This document shows, in pieces, positions 1-6,451 of a DNA stretch of 7,702 bases (its first letter is position 1; each line of letters opens with the position of its first letter). The translations under genes and the position numbers were made by a program. Origin of the DNA: Ignavibacteriaceae bacterium. GTDB lineage: Bacteria > Bacteroidota > Ignavibacteria > Ignavibacteriales > Ignavibacteriaceae. The stretch spans positions 1 to 7,702 of the forward strand of contig JARLHB010000464.1 of NCBI GenBank assembly GCA_031292465.1, written 5' to 3'. A model generated the notes under the pieces. The model had not been told where the DNA came from and did not search any database. It saw nothing but the letters and a program-made list of their open reading frames with translations.

Positions 1-68
1 AGTACCAGCTTTACTGCCGATAGCTTAAACTCACGGTCATATCTTTTCCTGGCTTTTGACTCTGACAT
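1..68 (-). CDS. IS3-family transposase OrfA, N-terminal fragment (cut by window edge)
   Basis: ATG at 68-66 opens a frame that reads M-S-E-S-K-A-R-K-R-Y-D-R-E-F-K-L-S-A-V-K-L-V and leaves the window after 22 codons. The basic stretch followed by Y-D-x-E-F-K-x-x-A-V-x-L is the typical beginning of the helix-turn-helix of IS3-family OrfA proteins (HTH_Tnp_1 type), which bind the element's terminal repeats. An AGGAGC Shine-Dalgarno (81-76) sits 7 nt before the start. In this family OrfA is usually joined to the OrfB integrase by programmed -1 frameshifting; whether orfB is intact cannot be seen here. Confidence 0.8.
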   Translation of the reverse strand, partial: MSESKARKRYDREFKLSAVKLV

Positions 69-75
69 AATTATT

Positions 76-81
76 GCTCCT
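76..81 (-). promoter_or_regulatory. Shine-Dalgarno of the transposase orfA
   Basis: AGGAGC on the minus strand, 7 nt before the ATG at 68-66. It is one of the better ribosome binding sites in the window and it fixes the orfA start. Confidence 0.6.
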
Positions 82-95
82 ATATTTTTTATATT

Positions 96-124
96 AATAT
101 AGTTGCTTTTCTATTTGTCTACAA
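96..124 (-). promoter_or_regulatory. Candidate IS-internal promoter for orfA
   Basis: On the minus strand TTGTAG (124-119) and TATATT (101-96) are separated by 17 nt. The -10 box matches TATAAT at five of six bases and the -35 box keeps the TTG. The -35 box lies inside the terminal inverted repeat, as in many IS3-family elements. Predicted by eye only. Confidence 0.35.
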
Positions 125-221
125 TATGGGGTACAATTCAGCCAGTAGCATTTTATTAATCTGCATGAATGCACTTATTAATTCAACCGCTCACAAGGGG
201 AAGGAAAGAATTATTCCTTTT

Positions 222-254
222 ATTGTAAGACAACCCACATGGTTGTCTTACAAT
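222..254. repeat. Perfect 14-bp inverted repeat with 5-nt loop
   Basis: ATTGTAAGACAACC (222-235) and GGTTGTCTTACAAT (241-254) are exact reverse complements around the loop CACAT. It lies about 94 nt beyond the dps stop codon and 82 nt from the IS end. It could end dps transcription, but neither strand has a proper U-run after the stem: only TTT follows on the plus strand, and AAAAGG follows on the minus strand. A factor-dependent terminator, an mRNA 3' end stabiliser or a remnant of a mobile element are all possible. Confidence 0.6.
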
Positions 255-347
255 TTCAGCCTAAAAGTCTATACGCTCTCTATCCAAGACTATTGCAACT
301 TTCAGTTCATAAGCGAAATTTGCAGTTAACTTATATTAAGTTCATTC

Positions 348-818
348 TTATAGATAACTTCTAAGCATCCACGCCATCTTTTCATGTTGCTCCATTAGTC
401 CGGTCACAAAATCGGCAGTACCAAGATCTTTATATTCTTCGGTTATAATAGTAATATGGTTCCTTAATGTATGGATAACCGACTCATGATCTTCCAGTAA
501 TGTTTTTATGATATGTTTCTGATCGGTGAAATCTTCATTTTGTTCATTCAACTGAGTAACATTTAAGAAGTCTCTTAATGAACCAATTGCAAAATGCCCA
601 AGCGCCCGTACTCTTTCAGCAGTATCATCAATAATTATGTCCAAAGCGTCATATTGACTTTCAAAAAACTTGTGCAATTCAATAAAATTGTCACCTTGAA
701 TATTCCAGTGTGCATTGCGTGTTTTTGTATAAAGCACATATTCATCTGCCAGCAGGGTATTTAAAAGCGTTGCAACTTCTTTCAGGTTCTTATCGGATAT
801 TTCAATATTAGGTTTCAT
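348..818 (-). CDS. dps: Dps family ferroxidase / DNA-protecting mini-ferritin
   Basis: A 156-residue protein, the normal length for Dps. Dps assembles into a dodecameric shell that oxidises Fe(II), preferably with hydrogen peroxide, stores it as ferric mineral, and in many species coats DNA in the cytoplasm. The inter-subunit ferroxidase ligands are all present with the family spacing: H37-W38 (in AHWNIQG), H49 (LHKFFE), D64 and E68 (in DDTAER). The N-terminal tail is short, with only a few lysines (K2, K10, K13), so DNA binding through a basic tail cannot be assumed. The ATG at 818-816 is preceded by AAGGAC at a good distance. The gene appears to be monocistronic: it has its own candidate promoter, and an inverted repeat and an IS follow it. 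Oxidative-stress control (PerR or OxyR) is usual for the family, but I found no convincing operator. Confidence 0.95.
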   Translation of the reverse strand: MKPNIEISDKNLKEVATLLNTLLADEYVLYTKTRNAHWNIQGDNFIELHKFFESQYDALDIIIDDTAERVRALGHFAIGSLRDFLNVTQLNEQNEDFTDQKHIIKTLLEDHESVIHTLRNHITIITEEYKDLGTADFVTGLMEQHEKMAWMLRSYL

Positions 819-866
819 TTTGTCCTTTGTCTTTAGTGATTAAATATTTAGCACATAAAATTTATT

Positions 867-895
867 ATTATACTATGCAGTAAAAACATTTTTAA
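867..895 (-). promoter_or_regulatory. Candidate sigma70-type promoter of dps
   Basis: On the minus strand a perfect TATAAT (872-867) lies 17 nt after TTAAAA (895-890, four of six matches to TTGACA). Transcription would start near 860 and leave a leader of about 40 nt before the dps ATG at 818. The -35 box overlaps the stop codon of the upstream radical SAM gene (894-892). The region is very AT-rich, so a chance match is possible. Confidence 0.4.
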
Positions 896-2373
896 TAATA
901 ATCATTAGAAATTTTTCTGAAATGATATCCGTAAACAGTAAACAATATTGCTAAGGAAAATAGCTGCGGTTTACGGAATAATGACCAAAAGAATAATTTC
1001 CAGTAATAAATTCTTTCTTCGCCAATAACGCCCAATTTTAATATGGATTTGAATAATGCGAGTATATAATTCGGATTAAGGTGAAAGACCTTCTTCTTCT
1101 TAGGTTCAAAATCCTTCAGAAAACGCATTACACGTTCATAATAATATTTAGGCGAGTAAATAGTGTTTAACACTTTCTTGTAGCCATCCAGAAGTATTTT
1201 AGGATTCATCCGTGGAATAAAATTAATTGAAAAATCAGTATTATTCCCGGTAAAATCGTTCAGCAATCTTCCTTCACTAATCAGCCTTTTCTGAAGTTTT
1301 GTTCCGTTAGGCGCATTTAACAACCCAACCATAGCTGTTACAATGCCGCTTTCCTGAATAAAATTTGTAAGTTTATTAAAAATTGTCGGCGTATCATTAT
1401 CAAATCCAACAATAAACCCTCCCTGAACTTCCAGGCCGAATTCCTGTATTTTCTTTATACTCGAAATCAAATCCCGGTTTATATTTTGAGTCTTGTTACA
1501 TTCGGCTAAACTTTCTTCGTTTGGAGTTTCGATTCCTATAAATACCGCTTCAAAACCTGCTTTAACCATAAGCTGCATAAGCGTATTATCATCGGCAAGA
1601 TTTATCGATACCTCCGTATTAAAGTAAAACGGATTTGCCTTTTTTTCATTCCATTCAATAATTGCCGGGAGTATTTCTCTTTTTAATTTTACTTTGTTGC
1701 CAATGAAATTATCATCTACAAAAAATACGGGGCCCCGCCAGCCGTAAGAATACAAGGCATCTAATTCTGCAATTACCTGCCCTTTTGTTTTAGTTCGAGG
1801 CCGTCTGCCATACAGTACCGTAATATTGCAGAAATCGCAGTCATAAGGGCATCCGCGCGAATACTGTACATTCATCGAAGTATAATTATTTATTGATATA
1901 AGATCCCATTGCGGCAGCGGAGTTGTTGTAATTTCCGCCCATTCATCCGAAGTATATTTTTGCTTAGGCTTTCCGTTGCTTAGATCATTTAGGAACTGCG
2001 GAAGAGTAATTTCGGCTTCATTAAGAACCAGATGATCTACATCTTTGTAATATTCAGGACTGCTGGTAAATAATGGTCCCCCTGCTACAATTTTTGCATT
2101 TAATATTTTACATCTTTCAATTACCAGATTTGCCGACTCGCTTTGTATAGACATCGCACTGATAAAAACAAAATCTGCCCAAATAATATCATCGTCTGTC
2201 AAGTCATTCGCATTCATGTCAATTAGTTTCTTACACCAATCTTTGGGCAGCATAGAGGCAACTGTTAAAAGTCCTAATGGTGGAAAACTTGCTTTTTTTG
2301 AAACAAATTTAAGTGCATGTTTAAAACTCCAGAATGTATCGGGGTACATTGGATATACTAATAGAATATTCAT
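892..2373 (-). CDS. B12-binding-type radical SAM protein with DUF4070-like C-terminus
   Basis: A 493-residue cytoplasmic enzyme in three parts. Residues 1-140 form a Rossmann-like cobalamin-binding-type domain that opens MNILLVYPMYP, with FPPLGLL at 30-36, GGP at 98-100 and NEAE at 118-121. The canonical DxHxxG cobalamin motif is not visible, as is common in this class. The radical SAM core from about 165 to 380 carries SRGCPYDCDFC, giving the CX3CX2C iron-sulfur ligands C175, C179 and C182, followed by YGRRPRTKT. The C-terminal part (about 390-493), with RKPQ at 467-470 and GYHFRK at 482-487, resembles the DUF4070 extension. Class B enzymes of this kind often methylate unactivated carbons; the hopanoid C2-methylase HpnP belongs to this broad group. 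No hopanoid, lipid or antibiotic gene is adjacent, so the substrate is unknown. ATG at 2373-2371 has only a weak AAGAGA-type ribosome site. The gene stands alone between two intergenic regions. Confidence 0.85.
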   Translation of the reverse strand: MNILLVYPMYPDTFWSFKHALKFVSKKASFPPLGLLTVASMLPKDWCKKLIDMNANDLTDDDIIWADFVFISAMSIQSESANLVIERCKILNAKIVAGGPLFTSSPEYYKDVDHLVLNEAEITLPQFLNDLSNGKPKQKYTSDEWAEITTTPLPQWDLISINNYTSMNVQYSRGCPYDCDFCNITVLYGRRPRTKTKGQVIAELDALYSYGWRGPVFFVDDNFIGNKVKLKREILPAIIEWNEKKANPFYFNTEVSINLADDNTLMQLMVKAGFEAVFIGIETPNEESLAECNKTQNINRDLISSIKKIQEFGLEVQGGFIVGFDNDTPTIFNKLTNFIQESGIVTAMVGLLNAPNGTKLQKRLISEGRLLNDFTGNNTDFSINFIPRMNPKILLDGYKKVLNTIYSPKYYYERVMRFLKDFEPKKKKVFHLNPNYILALFKSILKLGVIGEERIYYWKLFFWSLFRKPQLFSLAILFTVYGYHFRKISNDYY

Positions 2374-2392
2374 TTAATTTCTCTTTTTTGGG

Positions 2393-2423
2393 GGAATTGT
2401 TTTCTTATGGAACAATTAATTCC
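2393..2423 (-). repeat. Imperfect hairpin just upstream of the radical SAM start
   Basis: GGAATTGTT (2393-2401) pairs with AACAATTAATTCC (2411-2423) if a small bulge is allowed; GGAATT/AATTCC alone is an exact alternative. Its edge is about 20 nt before the ATG at 2373, so in the mRNA it would lie in the leader close to the ribosome site. A role in translation or mRNA stability is speculation; AT-rich DNA often contains such structures by chance. Confidence 0.35.
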
Positions 2424-2471
2424 ATTTCTATAAAAGCTGCAAACTGTTTAATATTTTTGAATCCTGGTCGG

Positions 2472-2565
2472 TCGGATAGCAGCGTGCATGTGGCTTTCCA
2501 CATCTGCACGCTGCACAACCGGGAGAGAGAGAACCTAACGAACAAACTTCTTATTTACTATCCGA
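2472..2565. repeat. Strong GC-rich bulged hairpin nested within an outer inverted repeat
   Basis: The inner stem is 2479-2488 (GCAGCGTGCA) with 2505-2514 (TGCACGCTGC), then a 2-nt bulge, then TGTGG (2489-2493) with CCACA (2498-2502), closed by the loop CTTT on the plus strand or AAAG on the minus strand. This makes 15 paired bases. Outside it TCGGATA (2472-2478) is matched by TATCCGA (2559-2565), which could close a larger two-stem structure or mark the ends of a small element. No U-run follows on either strand, so it is not a standard terminator. Possible identities are a structured non-coding RNA, a REP/MITE-like palindrome, or a protein-binding site. Confidence 0.55.
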
Positions 2566-2695
2566 ATATTACCATTCAATTTTATCTGCAAAAAAGTACA
2601 AAAATCAGGCTCAACTTTAAATTACTCTAACGGATGGAAAATGGATTAATCCTTTGGAGTTATGAAGATAGGATCTATTCTCCCCGGCTGATGTA

Positions 2696-3898
2696 CTACT
2701 CAAGTCTTTTAATTACCACTACGGTAGCATCATCTTCCCATTTCTTATTATTACCGAATTCGTATACCGTTTGAAAAATAGAATTCAGTATTTCTTCTGC
2801 ATCCATATTCTTGTTTTTAGTGATAACTTCTTTTAAACGTTTTAAATCGAACTCATCGCCATTCTCGTTTTGTCTTTCCACAATTCCGTCACTAAATAAT
2901 ACAAGTACGCTGCCGTGGCGTATTTTTATATAAGTTCGCCGGAGTTCAATTTCAGGAAGAGCGCCGAAAATAAGGCCGGTTGATTCAAGTTCAGTTACCT
3001 CATCATCTTTATTAATCAGTATAGGCGAAGGATGGCCGGCATTTACATAAAATAAATTACCGTTTAATTCCATTTCAGCATAAAAAAGCGAAATGAATCT
3101 TGTGGAGTAAACACTTTGGAATATTACTCTGTTTAATTTTTTTAGCGTATATACCATCTTCATGCTGTTTTCCAACCCCATGCGCAGGCCTATAATTGCA
3201 TCACGCGCCAGTAGCGCGGCAGGTATCCCATGTCCGCTGGCATCGCCAATACAGAATCCGAATTCTTCTTCATTGAATTTGTAATAATCAAAAATGTCGC
3301 CGCCTACAAGTTCTGCCTGCCGCGAATTTCCGGCAATTTGATAACCGGCAATTATGGGCGAAGATGTGGGCAATAAACTTTTTTGAATAAGATAAGCTTG
3401 TTCGTATTCGTTTTTTATCGATTCGGATAAAAGCCTGTAATTAATTACTGACCTTACCGTATTAAGACAAAATTCAATCTCTTCACGTATCCACCCGTTT
3501 TTTAACTCAAAAATTACAATCCATTCATGATCCTGATTTTGTATTGAGATAGCGGCAGGTATAGCATATTCTTTCTTATCATTATCTTTTATGCCGATGC
3601 CGAATCCGGGGCCATCGAAGATATACGTCTTATTATTTAATACTAATTGCACGGATTTTGAGTTTGTGACAAGATTTGTTTCAATATCTACTTTCTCAAG
3701 ATCTGTAATCGGAGATATTAAGGCATACCCGCTTGTATCCTTTTCATAGATACGCCCCTTTCCGATATGAAGATCATTTCCGAAAGTTTTTCCAAGCTCA
3801 TTTACAATTGTAAAAAGGAAATCCGCACCGGATTTTACTAAATTTATTTTGCTTAATAAAGAATCTAATTTTCTATAAAATACTTTTGGTTCAATCAT
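2696..3898 (-). CDS. GAF-SpoIIE (PP2C/RsbU-like) serine phosphatase
   Basis: A 400-residue protein without membrane segments. The N-terminal part (about 20-155) has the look of a GAF sensor domain (FLFTIVNELGKTFG at 28-40). It is followed by the helical linker typical of this family (about 160-178, ending IQKSLLP) and a full SpoIIE/PP2C-type catalytic domain (about 185-400). The metal-binding motifs are intact: GGDIFDY (D201, D204), GDASGHG (D219), NAGHP (286-290), FSDG (D337) and EDDATVVV (D389, D390). Proteins of this kind usually remove phosphate from a serine on an anti-sigma-factor antagonist in partner-switching pathways. No STAS antagonist or HATPase anti-sigma gene is in the window, so its target is unknown. 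The ATG at 3898-3896 has a poor ribosome site. The gene follows the methionine-rich protein by 23 nt, which implies co-transcription. It ends with TAG, whereas the other complete genes end with TAA or TGA. Confidence 0.9.
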   Translation of the reverse strand: MIEPKVFYRKLDSLLSKINLVKSGADFLFTIVNELGKTFGNDLHIGKGRIYEKDTSGYALISPITDLEKVDIETNLVTNSKSVQLVLNNKTYIFDGPGFGIGIKDNDKKEYAIPAAISIQNQDHEWIVIFELKNGWIREEIEFCLNTVRSVINYRLLSESIKNEYEQAYLIQKSLLPTSSPIIAGYQIAGNSRQAELVGGDIFDYYKFNEEEFGFCIGDASGHGIPAALLARDAIIGLRMGLENSMKMVYTLKKLNRVIFQSVYSTRFISLFYAEMELNGNLFYVNAGHPSPILINKDDEVTELESTGLIFGALPEIELRRTYIKIRHGSVLVLFSDGIVERQNENGDEFDLKRLKEVITKNKNMDAEEILNSIFQTVYEFGNNKKWEDDATVVVIKRLE

Positions 3899-3921
3899 AA
3901 TTTTTCTGTTGTATATTTATT

Positions 3922-4284
3922 TCATTTTTGACTGCTTAATTTGTTAGCAGCCGTTTTCATTGTTTTAGTGCTGTCTCCTGCCATGTTGAGGGACTGTACT
4001 GAAACATTGCCACTACTCGTCTCTCTTTGCACCATACCGGCAATTATAGAATTCATTTCCGGGTTATTCATTATGGTACTGCCAAACTTCGTCATTTCTT
4101 CCTTGTTGCCTTTTGTATTATCCAGAATCATTTCTATCATTGCTTCCCGCAATTCCGGATCTGAAGATATTTTTGCCATCCATTCCGTCATCTGAATTTT
4201 TACATCTATTTTTACATTATTTTTCTTCTTCTGGGCTAATAACGGCAGAGAAATTACTACCAAAAATAATATTAAATATTTCAT
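3922..4284 (-). CDS. Small secreted methionine-rich protein of unknown function
   Basis: I do not recognise a named family. The frame can be opened at 4341 (139 residues), but the internal ATG at 4284-4282 is preferred because it places a standard signal peptide at the very start: lysine, a hydrophobic core LILFLVVISLPLL, then AQ before a run of lysines. That gives 120 residues, of which about 102 are mature. No lipobox cysteine is present, so a soluble periplasmic or secreted protein is likely. The mature part is helical in character and holds 10 methionines. It contains two related segments, SSDPELREAMIEMI (40-53) and MNNPEMNSIIAGMV (72-85). Methionine-rich periplasmic proteins are often tied to copper or silver handling, but no histidine or cysteine is present, so this is only a suggestion. 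It lies between the exporter genes and the SpoIIE phosphatase, 101 nt after the former and 23 nt before the latter. Confidence 0.7.
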   Translation of the reverse strand: MKYLILFLVVISLPLLAQKKKNNVKIDVKIQMTEWMAKISSDPELREAMIEMILDNTKGNKEEMTKFGSTIMNNPEMNSIIAGMVQRETSSGNVSVQSLNMAGDSTKTMKTAANKLSSQK

Positions 4285-4385
4285 TTTTAGTCTTTCTTTT
4301 ATAATCATATTTTCTAAATATTTATAAAATACAATCCTCATTTGAGAAGATCTTGTACGTTATTTCAAAACTTTTGAGTACTAAT

Positions 4386-5603
4386 TTATTCATATCTAAG
4401 CGCATCAATCGGGTTAAGCATAGCAGCTTTTCTTGCAGGATAAAATCCGAAGAATATTCCAATAACAATTGAAAAGCCAAAAGACAATACAATTGAAAAC
4501 GCAGTAATAAATGTCGGCCATCCTGCAAAACTGGATATTATTTTAGATCCTCCTACACCGAAAAGGATTCCTATTATGCCTCCAAGTAAACTTAGAACCA
4601 ATGCCTCTATTAAGAATTGTGTTAGAATATCTCTTCCTCTTGCGCCTACAGACATTCTTATACCTATTTCTCTTGTTCGTTCTGTAACGGATACAAGCAT
4701 GATATTCATAATTCCAATTCCACCAACGAGTAATGAAACAGAAGCAATACTTGCTAATAATATTGTAAGTATTTGAGATGTGGCTGTAGCAGCGGTAGCC
4801 AAATCGGATTGATTACGAATTGTAAAATCATCGTTATTAACACCAGCAATTTTATGCCTCATCCTTAATAATTCAGTTATCTGTTTCTGAGCCAGCTCAA
4901 TATTATTCGGACTGGTTGCAGACACAATTATCGCTCTTAAGTATGGGAAGCGGGAAAGCCTGTACAATACCGTTGTAAACGGAGCAAGAATAATATCATC
5001 CTGATCCTGCCCCATAGCATTCTGACCTTTCTTTGCCAGTACCCCGGTCACTTTAAACGGAACATTAGTTATCCTGATAGTCTGGCCTACCGGATTTGAA
5101 TCAGGGAATAAATTATCAGCTACAGTTGTTCCCAAAACGCAAACTTTAGCAGACGCTTTTACATCCTGATCGGTAAATAGATCTCCATACTCAATTTCCC
5201 ACTCTCTTATTTGTAAATAATCGACACCGACCCCTTCAATGCCCGTAGCCCAATTTAAATTTTCAGCAATTACCTGACCATTTGCTCTTGTATCCGGTGA
5301 AACATAGGCAACTGCGGGGCATTCGATTGGAATAGCTTGAGCATCATCCTGAGTTAAAGTAGTCATAGAACCTGCGCCTACTCTAATTGCGCCCTGTTGC
5401 TGTGAACCCGGGGAAATAATAAGTACATTCGTGCCAAGCGAAGCGATCTGTTCCTTAACCGAGTATTCTGCACCCTGCCCTATTGCAAGCATTGTAATAA
5501 CTGCGCCAACACCGATTATAATACCAAGCATTGTAAGAAAAGAGCGCAGTTTATTTCGCTGCAAAGCGCGGAAAGCAGCTACAAATATATTTAGTTCTTT
5601 CAT
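4386..5603 (-). CDS. MacB-type ABC transporter permease (MacB_PCD + FtsX domains)
   Basis: A 405-residue inner-membrane protein with the four-helix plan of MacB-like permeases: TM1 at about 21-41, a large periplasmic domain (about 45-275), then TM2 (276-303), TM3 (328-351) and TM4 (365-388). The cytoplasmic coupling region TERTREIGIRMSVGARGRDI (308-326) and the C-terminal PARKAAMLNPIDALRYE (389-405) are family hallmarks. Such permeases do not move substrate through the membrane like a classical importer. They use ATP hydrolysis in the cytoplasm to drive periplasmic conformational change, pushing substrate through an adaptor and an outer-membrane channel. The start ATG overlaps the ATPase stop by four bases (ATGA) and has a strong GAGGTGG site. 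In E. coli MacB the ATPase and permease are one chain; here they are two proteins, as in many Gram-positive and FCB-group systems. The substrate is not evident. Confidence 0.95.
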   Translation of the reverse strand: MKELNIFVAAFRALQRNKLRSFLTMLGIIIGVGAVITMLAIGQGAEYSVKEQIASLGTNVLIISPGSQQQGAIRVGAGSMTTLTQDDAQAIPIECPAVAYVSPDTRANGQVIAENLNWATGIEGVGVDYLQIREWEIEYGDLFTDQDVKASAKVCVLGTTVADNLFPDSNPVGQTIRITNVPFKVTGVLAKKGQNAMGQDQDDIILAPFTTVLYRLSRFPYLRAIIVSATSPNNIELAQKQITELLRMRHKIAGVNNDDFTIRNQSDLATAATATSQILTILLASIASVSLLVGGIGIMNIMLVSVTERTREIGIRMSVGARGRDILTQFLIEALVLSLLGGIIGILFGVGGSKIISSFAGWPTFITAFSIVLSFGFSIVIGIFFGFYPARKAAMLNPIDALRYE

Positions 5604-6445
5604 TCTTCCACCTCATCATCTACTGATGGAATTGTTTTTAGTTCTTCGGTTGCATTCTTAGGTTCACTATTTGATTTATCTGACTTTATTTTACCGTCAC
5701 GGAAAACTATATGGCGTTTTGTAAATAATGCTATATCAGGTTCGTGAGTAACAAGAATAATTGTAATCCCCTGCTCGTTCAGCTTCTGAAATATTTCCAT
5801 TACTTCAATACTTGTTCTGCTGTCTAGGTTTCCTGTAGGTTCATCGGCAAGAACAATGGAGGGATCATTTACAAGGGCTCTTGCAATAGCAACCCTTTGC
5901 TGCTGCCCACCTGAAAGCTGATTGGGATAATGATAAATTCTTTCTGCAAGGCCTACTTTTTTTAATGCCTCAATTGATTTTTCTTTTCGCAGTTTGGTTG
6001 AAGTAGAATTATAGAATAAAGGAAGCTCTACATTTTCTAATGCTGTAGTTCGGCTAAGCAAATTGAATCCCTGAAATACAAATCCTAATTTTTTATTCCT
6101 GATTAGTGCAAGTTCATCCCTTGAAAGATTACCAACATTTATATTATCTAATAAATAAGTACCTTTAGTCGGTTTATCAAGGCAGCCGAGAATGTTCATA
6201 AAGGTGGATTTACCAGAACCTGAAGCGCCCATAATTGCAACAAATTCCCCGCGGGATACATTAAATGAAACTCCTCTTAAAGCATGAACTTCAACATCAC
6301 CCATCTTATATGTCTTTACAAGATGATCTATTTTAATCAGGCTGTCATTTGCATTATTCTGGCCTGAAGAATTTTTTTCTACACCGGAGAGCTTCTCTAA
6401 GTCAGAGTTTATACCGCAAGATTCAGGTGATAAGATAGAGTTCAT
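5600..6445 (-). CDS. MacB/LolD-type ABC transporter ATP-binding protein
   Basis: A 281-residue ATPase with every catalytic motif intact: Walker A GASGSGKST (73-81), Q-loop Q125 in VFQGFNLL, signature LSGGQQQR (177-184), Walker B IVLADEP (197-203, E202 catalytic) and H-loop H234 in VTHEPD. The VEVHALRGVSF segment and the overall pattern place it in the MacB/LolD/FtsE group that powers FtsX-like permeases. The ABC domain proper starts near residue 36 (SLIKIDHLVKTY). The first 35 residues are a polar, probably disordered extension, and there is a charged tail after residue 255. No other ATG lies between 6445 and the domain, so this start is kept. A GAGGAAG site (6462-6456) lies 10 nt upstream, inside the end of the adaptor gene. 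The gene is 6 nt from the adaptor and overlaps the permease, so the three products are very likely made together and form one complex. Confidence 0.95.
   Translation of the reverse strand: MNSILSPESCGINSDLEKLSGVEKNSSGQNNANDSLIKIDHLVKTYKMGDVEVHALRGVSFNVSRGEFVAIMGASGSGKSTFMNILGCLDKPTKGTYLLDNINVGNLSRDELALIRNKKLGFVFQGFNLLSRTTALENVELPLFYNSTSTKLRKEKSIEALKKVGLAERIYHYPNQLSGGQQQRVAIARALVNDPSIVLADEPTGNLDSRTSIEVMEIFQKLNEQGITIILVTHEPDIALFTKRHIVFRDGKIKSDKSNSEPKNATEELKTIPSVDDEVEE
5608..5614 (-). promoter_or_regulatory. Strong Shine-Dalgarno for the permease, inside the ATPase gene
   Basis: GAGGTGG on the minus strand ends 4 nt before the permease ATG (5603-5601). It lies in the last codons of the ATPase gene. 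With the ATGA overlap it points to translational coupling and a fixed ATPase:permease ratio. Confidence 0.6.
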
Positions 6446-6451
6446 ATAAAA

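Larger units (their letters stand above)
1..140 (-). mobile_element. End of an IS3-family insertion sequence (partial, runs off the left edge)
   Basis: Read on the minus strand from position 140, the sequence begins TGAATTGTACCCC and continues to a TTGTAGACA block at 124-116. From memory this has the layout of IS3-family (IS150-like) terminal inverted repeats: a TG tip, a run of C, then a TTGNAGACA-like block. About 70 nt inside this end an orfA-type reading frame starts, which is the usual spacing for the left end of such elements. The other end and the 3-4 bp target duplication lie outside the window, so the exact outer boundary (140) is inferred from the TG tip. Confidence 0.75.
2374..2695. 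other. Gene-free 322-nt region with two inverted-repeat structures
   Basis: No convincing coding frame exists on either strand between the phosphatase stop and the radical SAM start; a plus-strand frame through this stretch starts inside the radical SAM gene and resembles no protein I know. The region holds a strong GC-rich hairpin (2479-2514), an outer inverted repeat around it (2472-2478 with 2559-2565), a GAGAGAGAGA tract (2522-2531) and a smaller hairpin at 2393-2423. The GC-rich core stands out against the AT-rich surroundings. No clear sigma70 promoter or rho-independent terminator with a U-run was found. Confidence 0.6.

Noticed and set aside
126..329. Plus-strand frame of 67 codons between the IS end and dps
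   Set aside because: It starts inside the IS terminal repeat, runs through the perfect palindrome and resembles no protein. It has no ribosome site.
2479..2514. Rho-independent terminator for the phosphatase gene
   Set aside because: The stem is strong, but no U-run follows it on the minus strand (TATCCGACCG) and it lies about 180 nt after the stop codon.
2472..2545. Possible integron attC site
   Set aside because: ACCTAAC at 2533-2539 fits RYYYAAC, but no GTTRRRY partner exists at a proper distance and the hairpin arms are not flanked by the pair. No integron integrase or cassette is present.
2334..2630. Plus-strand frame of 98 codons over the 2374-2695 gap
   Set aside because: It begins inside the radical SAM gene on the opposite strand and crosses both hairpins. 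Its composition is not protein-like, so it was treated as a chance frame.
3941..4304. Two plus-strand frames opposite the methionine-rich protein, and short frames opposite the permease (4576-4776, 5431-5661) and within it (4322-4528, minus)
   Set aside because: All overlap well-supported genes in other frames and show only low-complexity or shadow-like translations.
4285..4341. Upstream start of the methionine-rich protein at 4341
   Set aside because: It would put a 19-residue charged leader in front of a clean signal peptide. The internal ATG at 4284 gives a normal secretory N-terminus.
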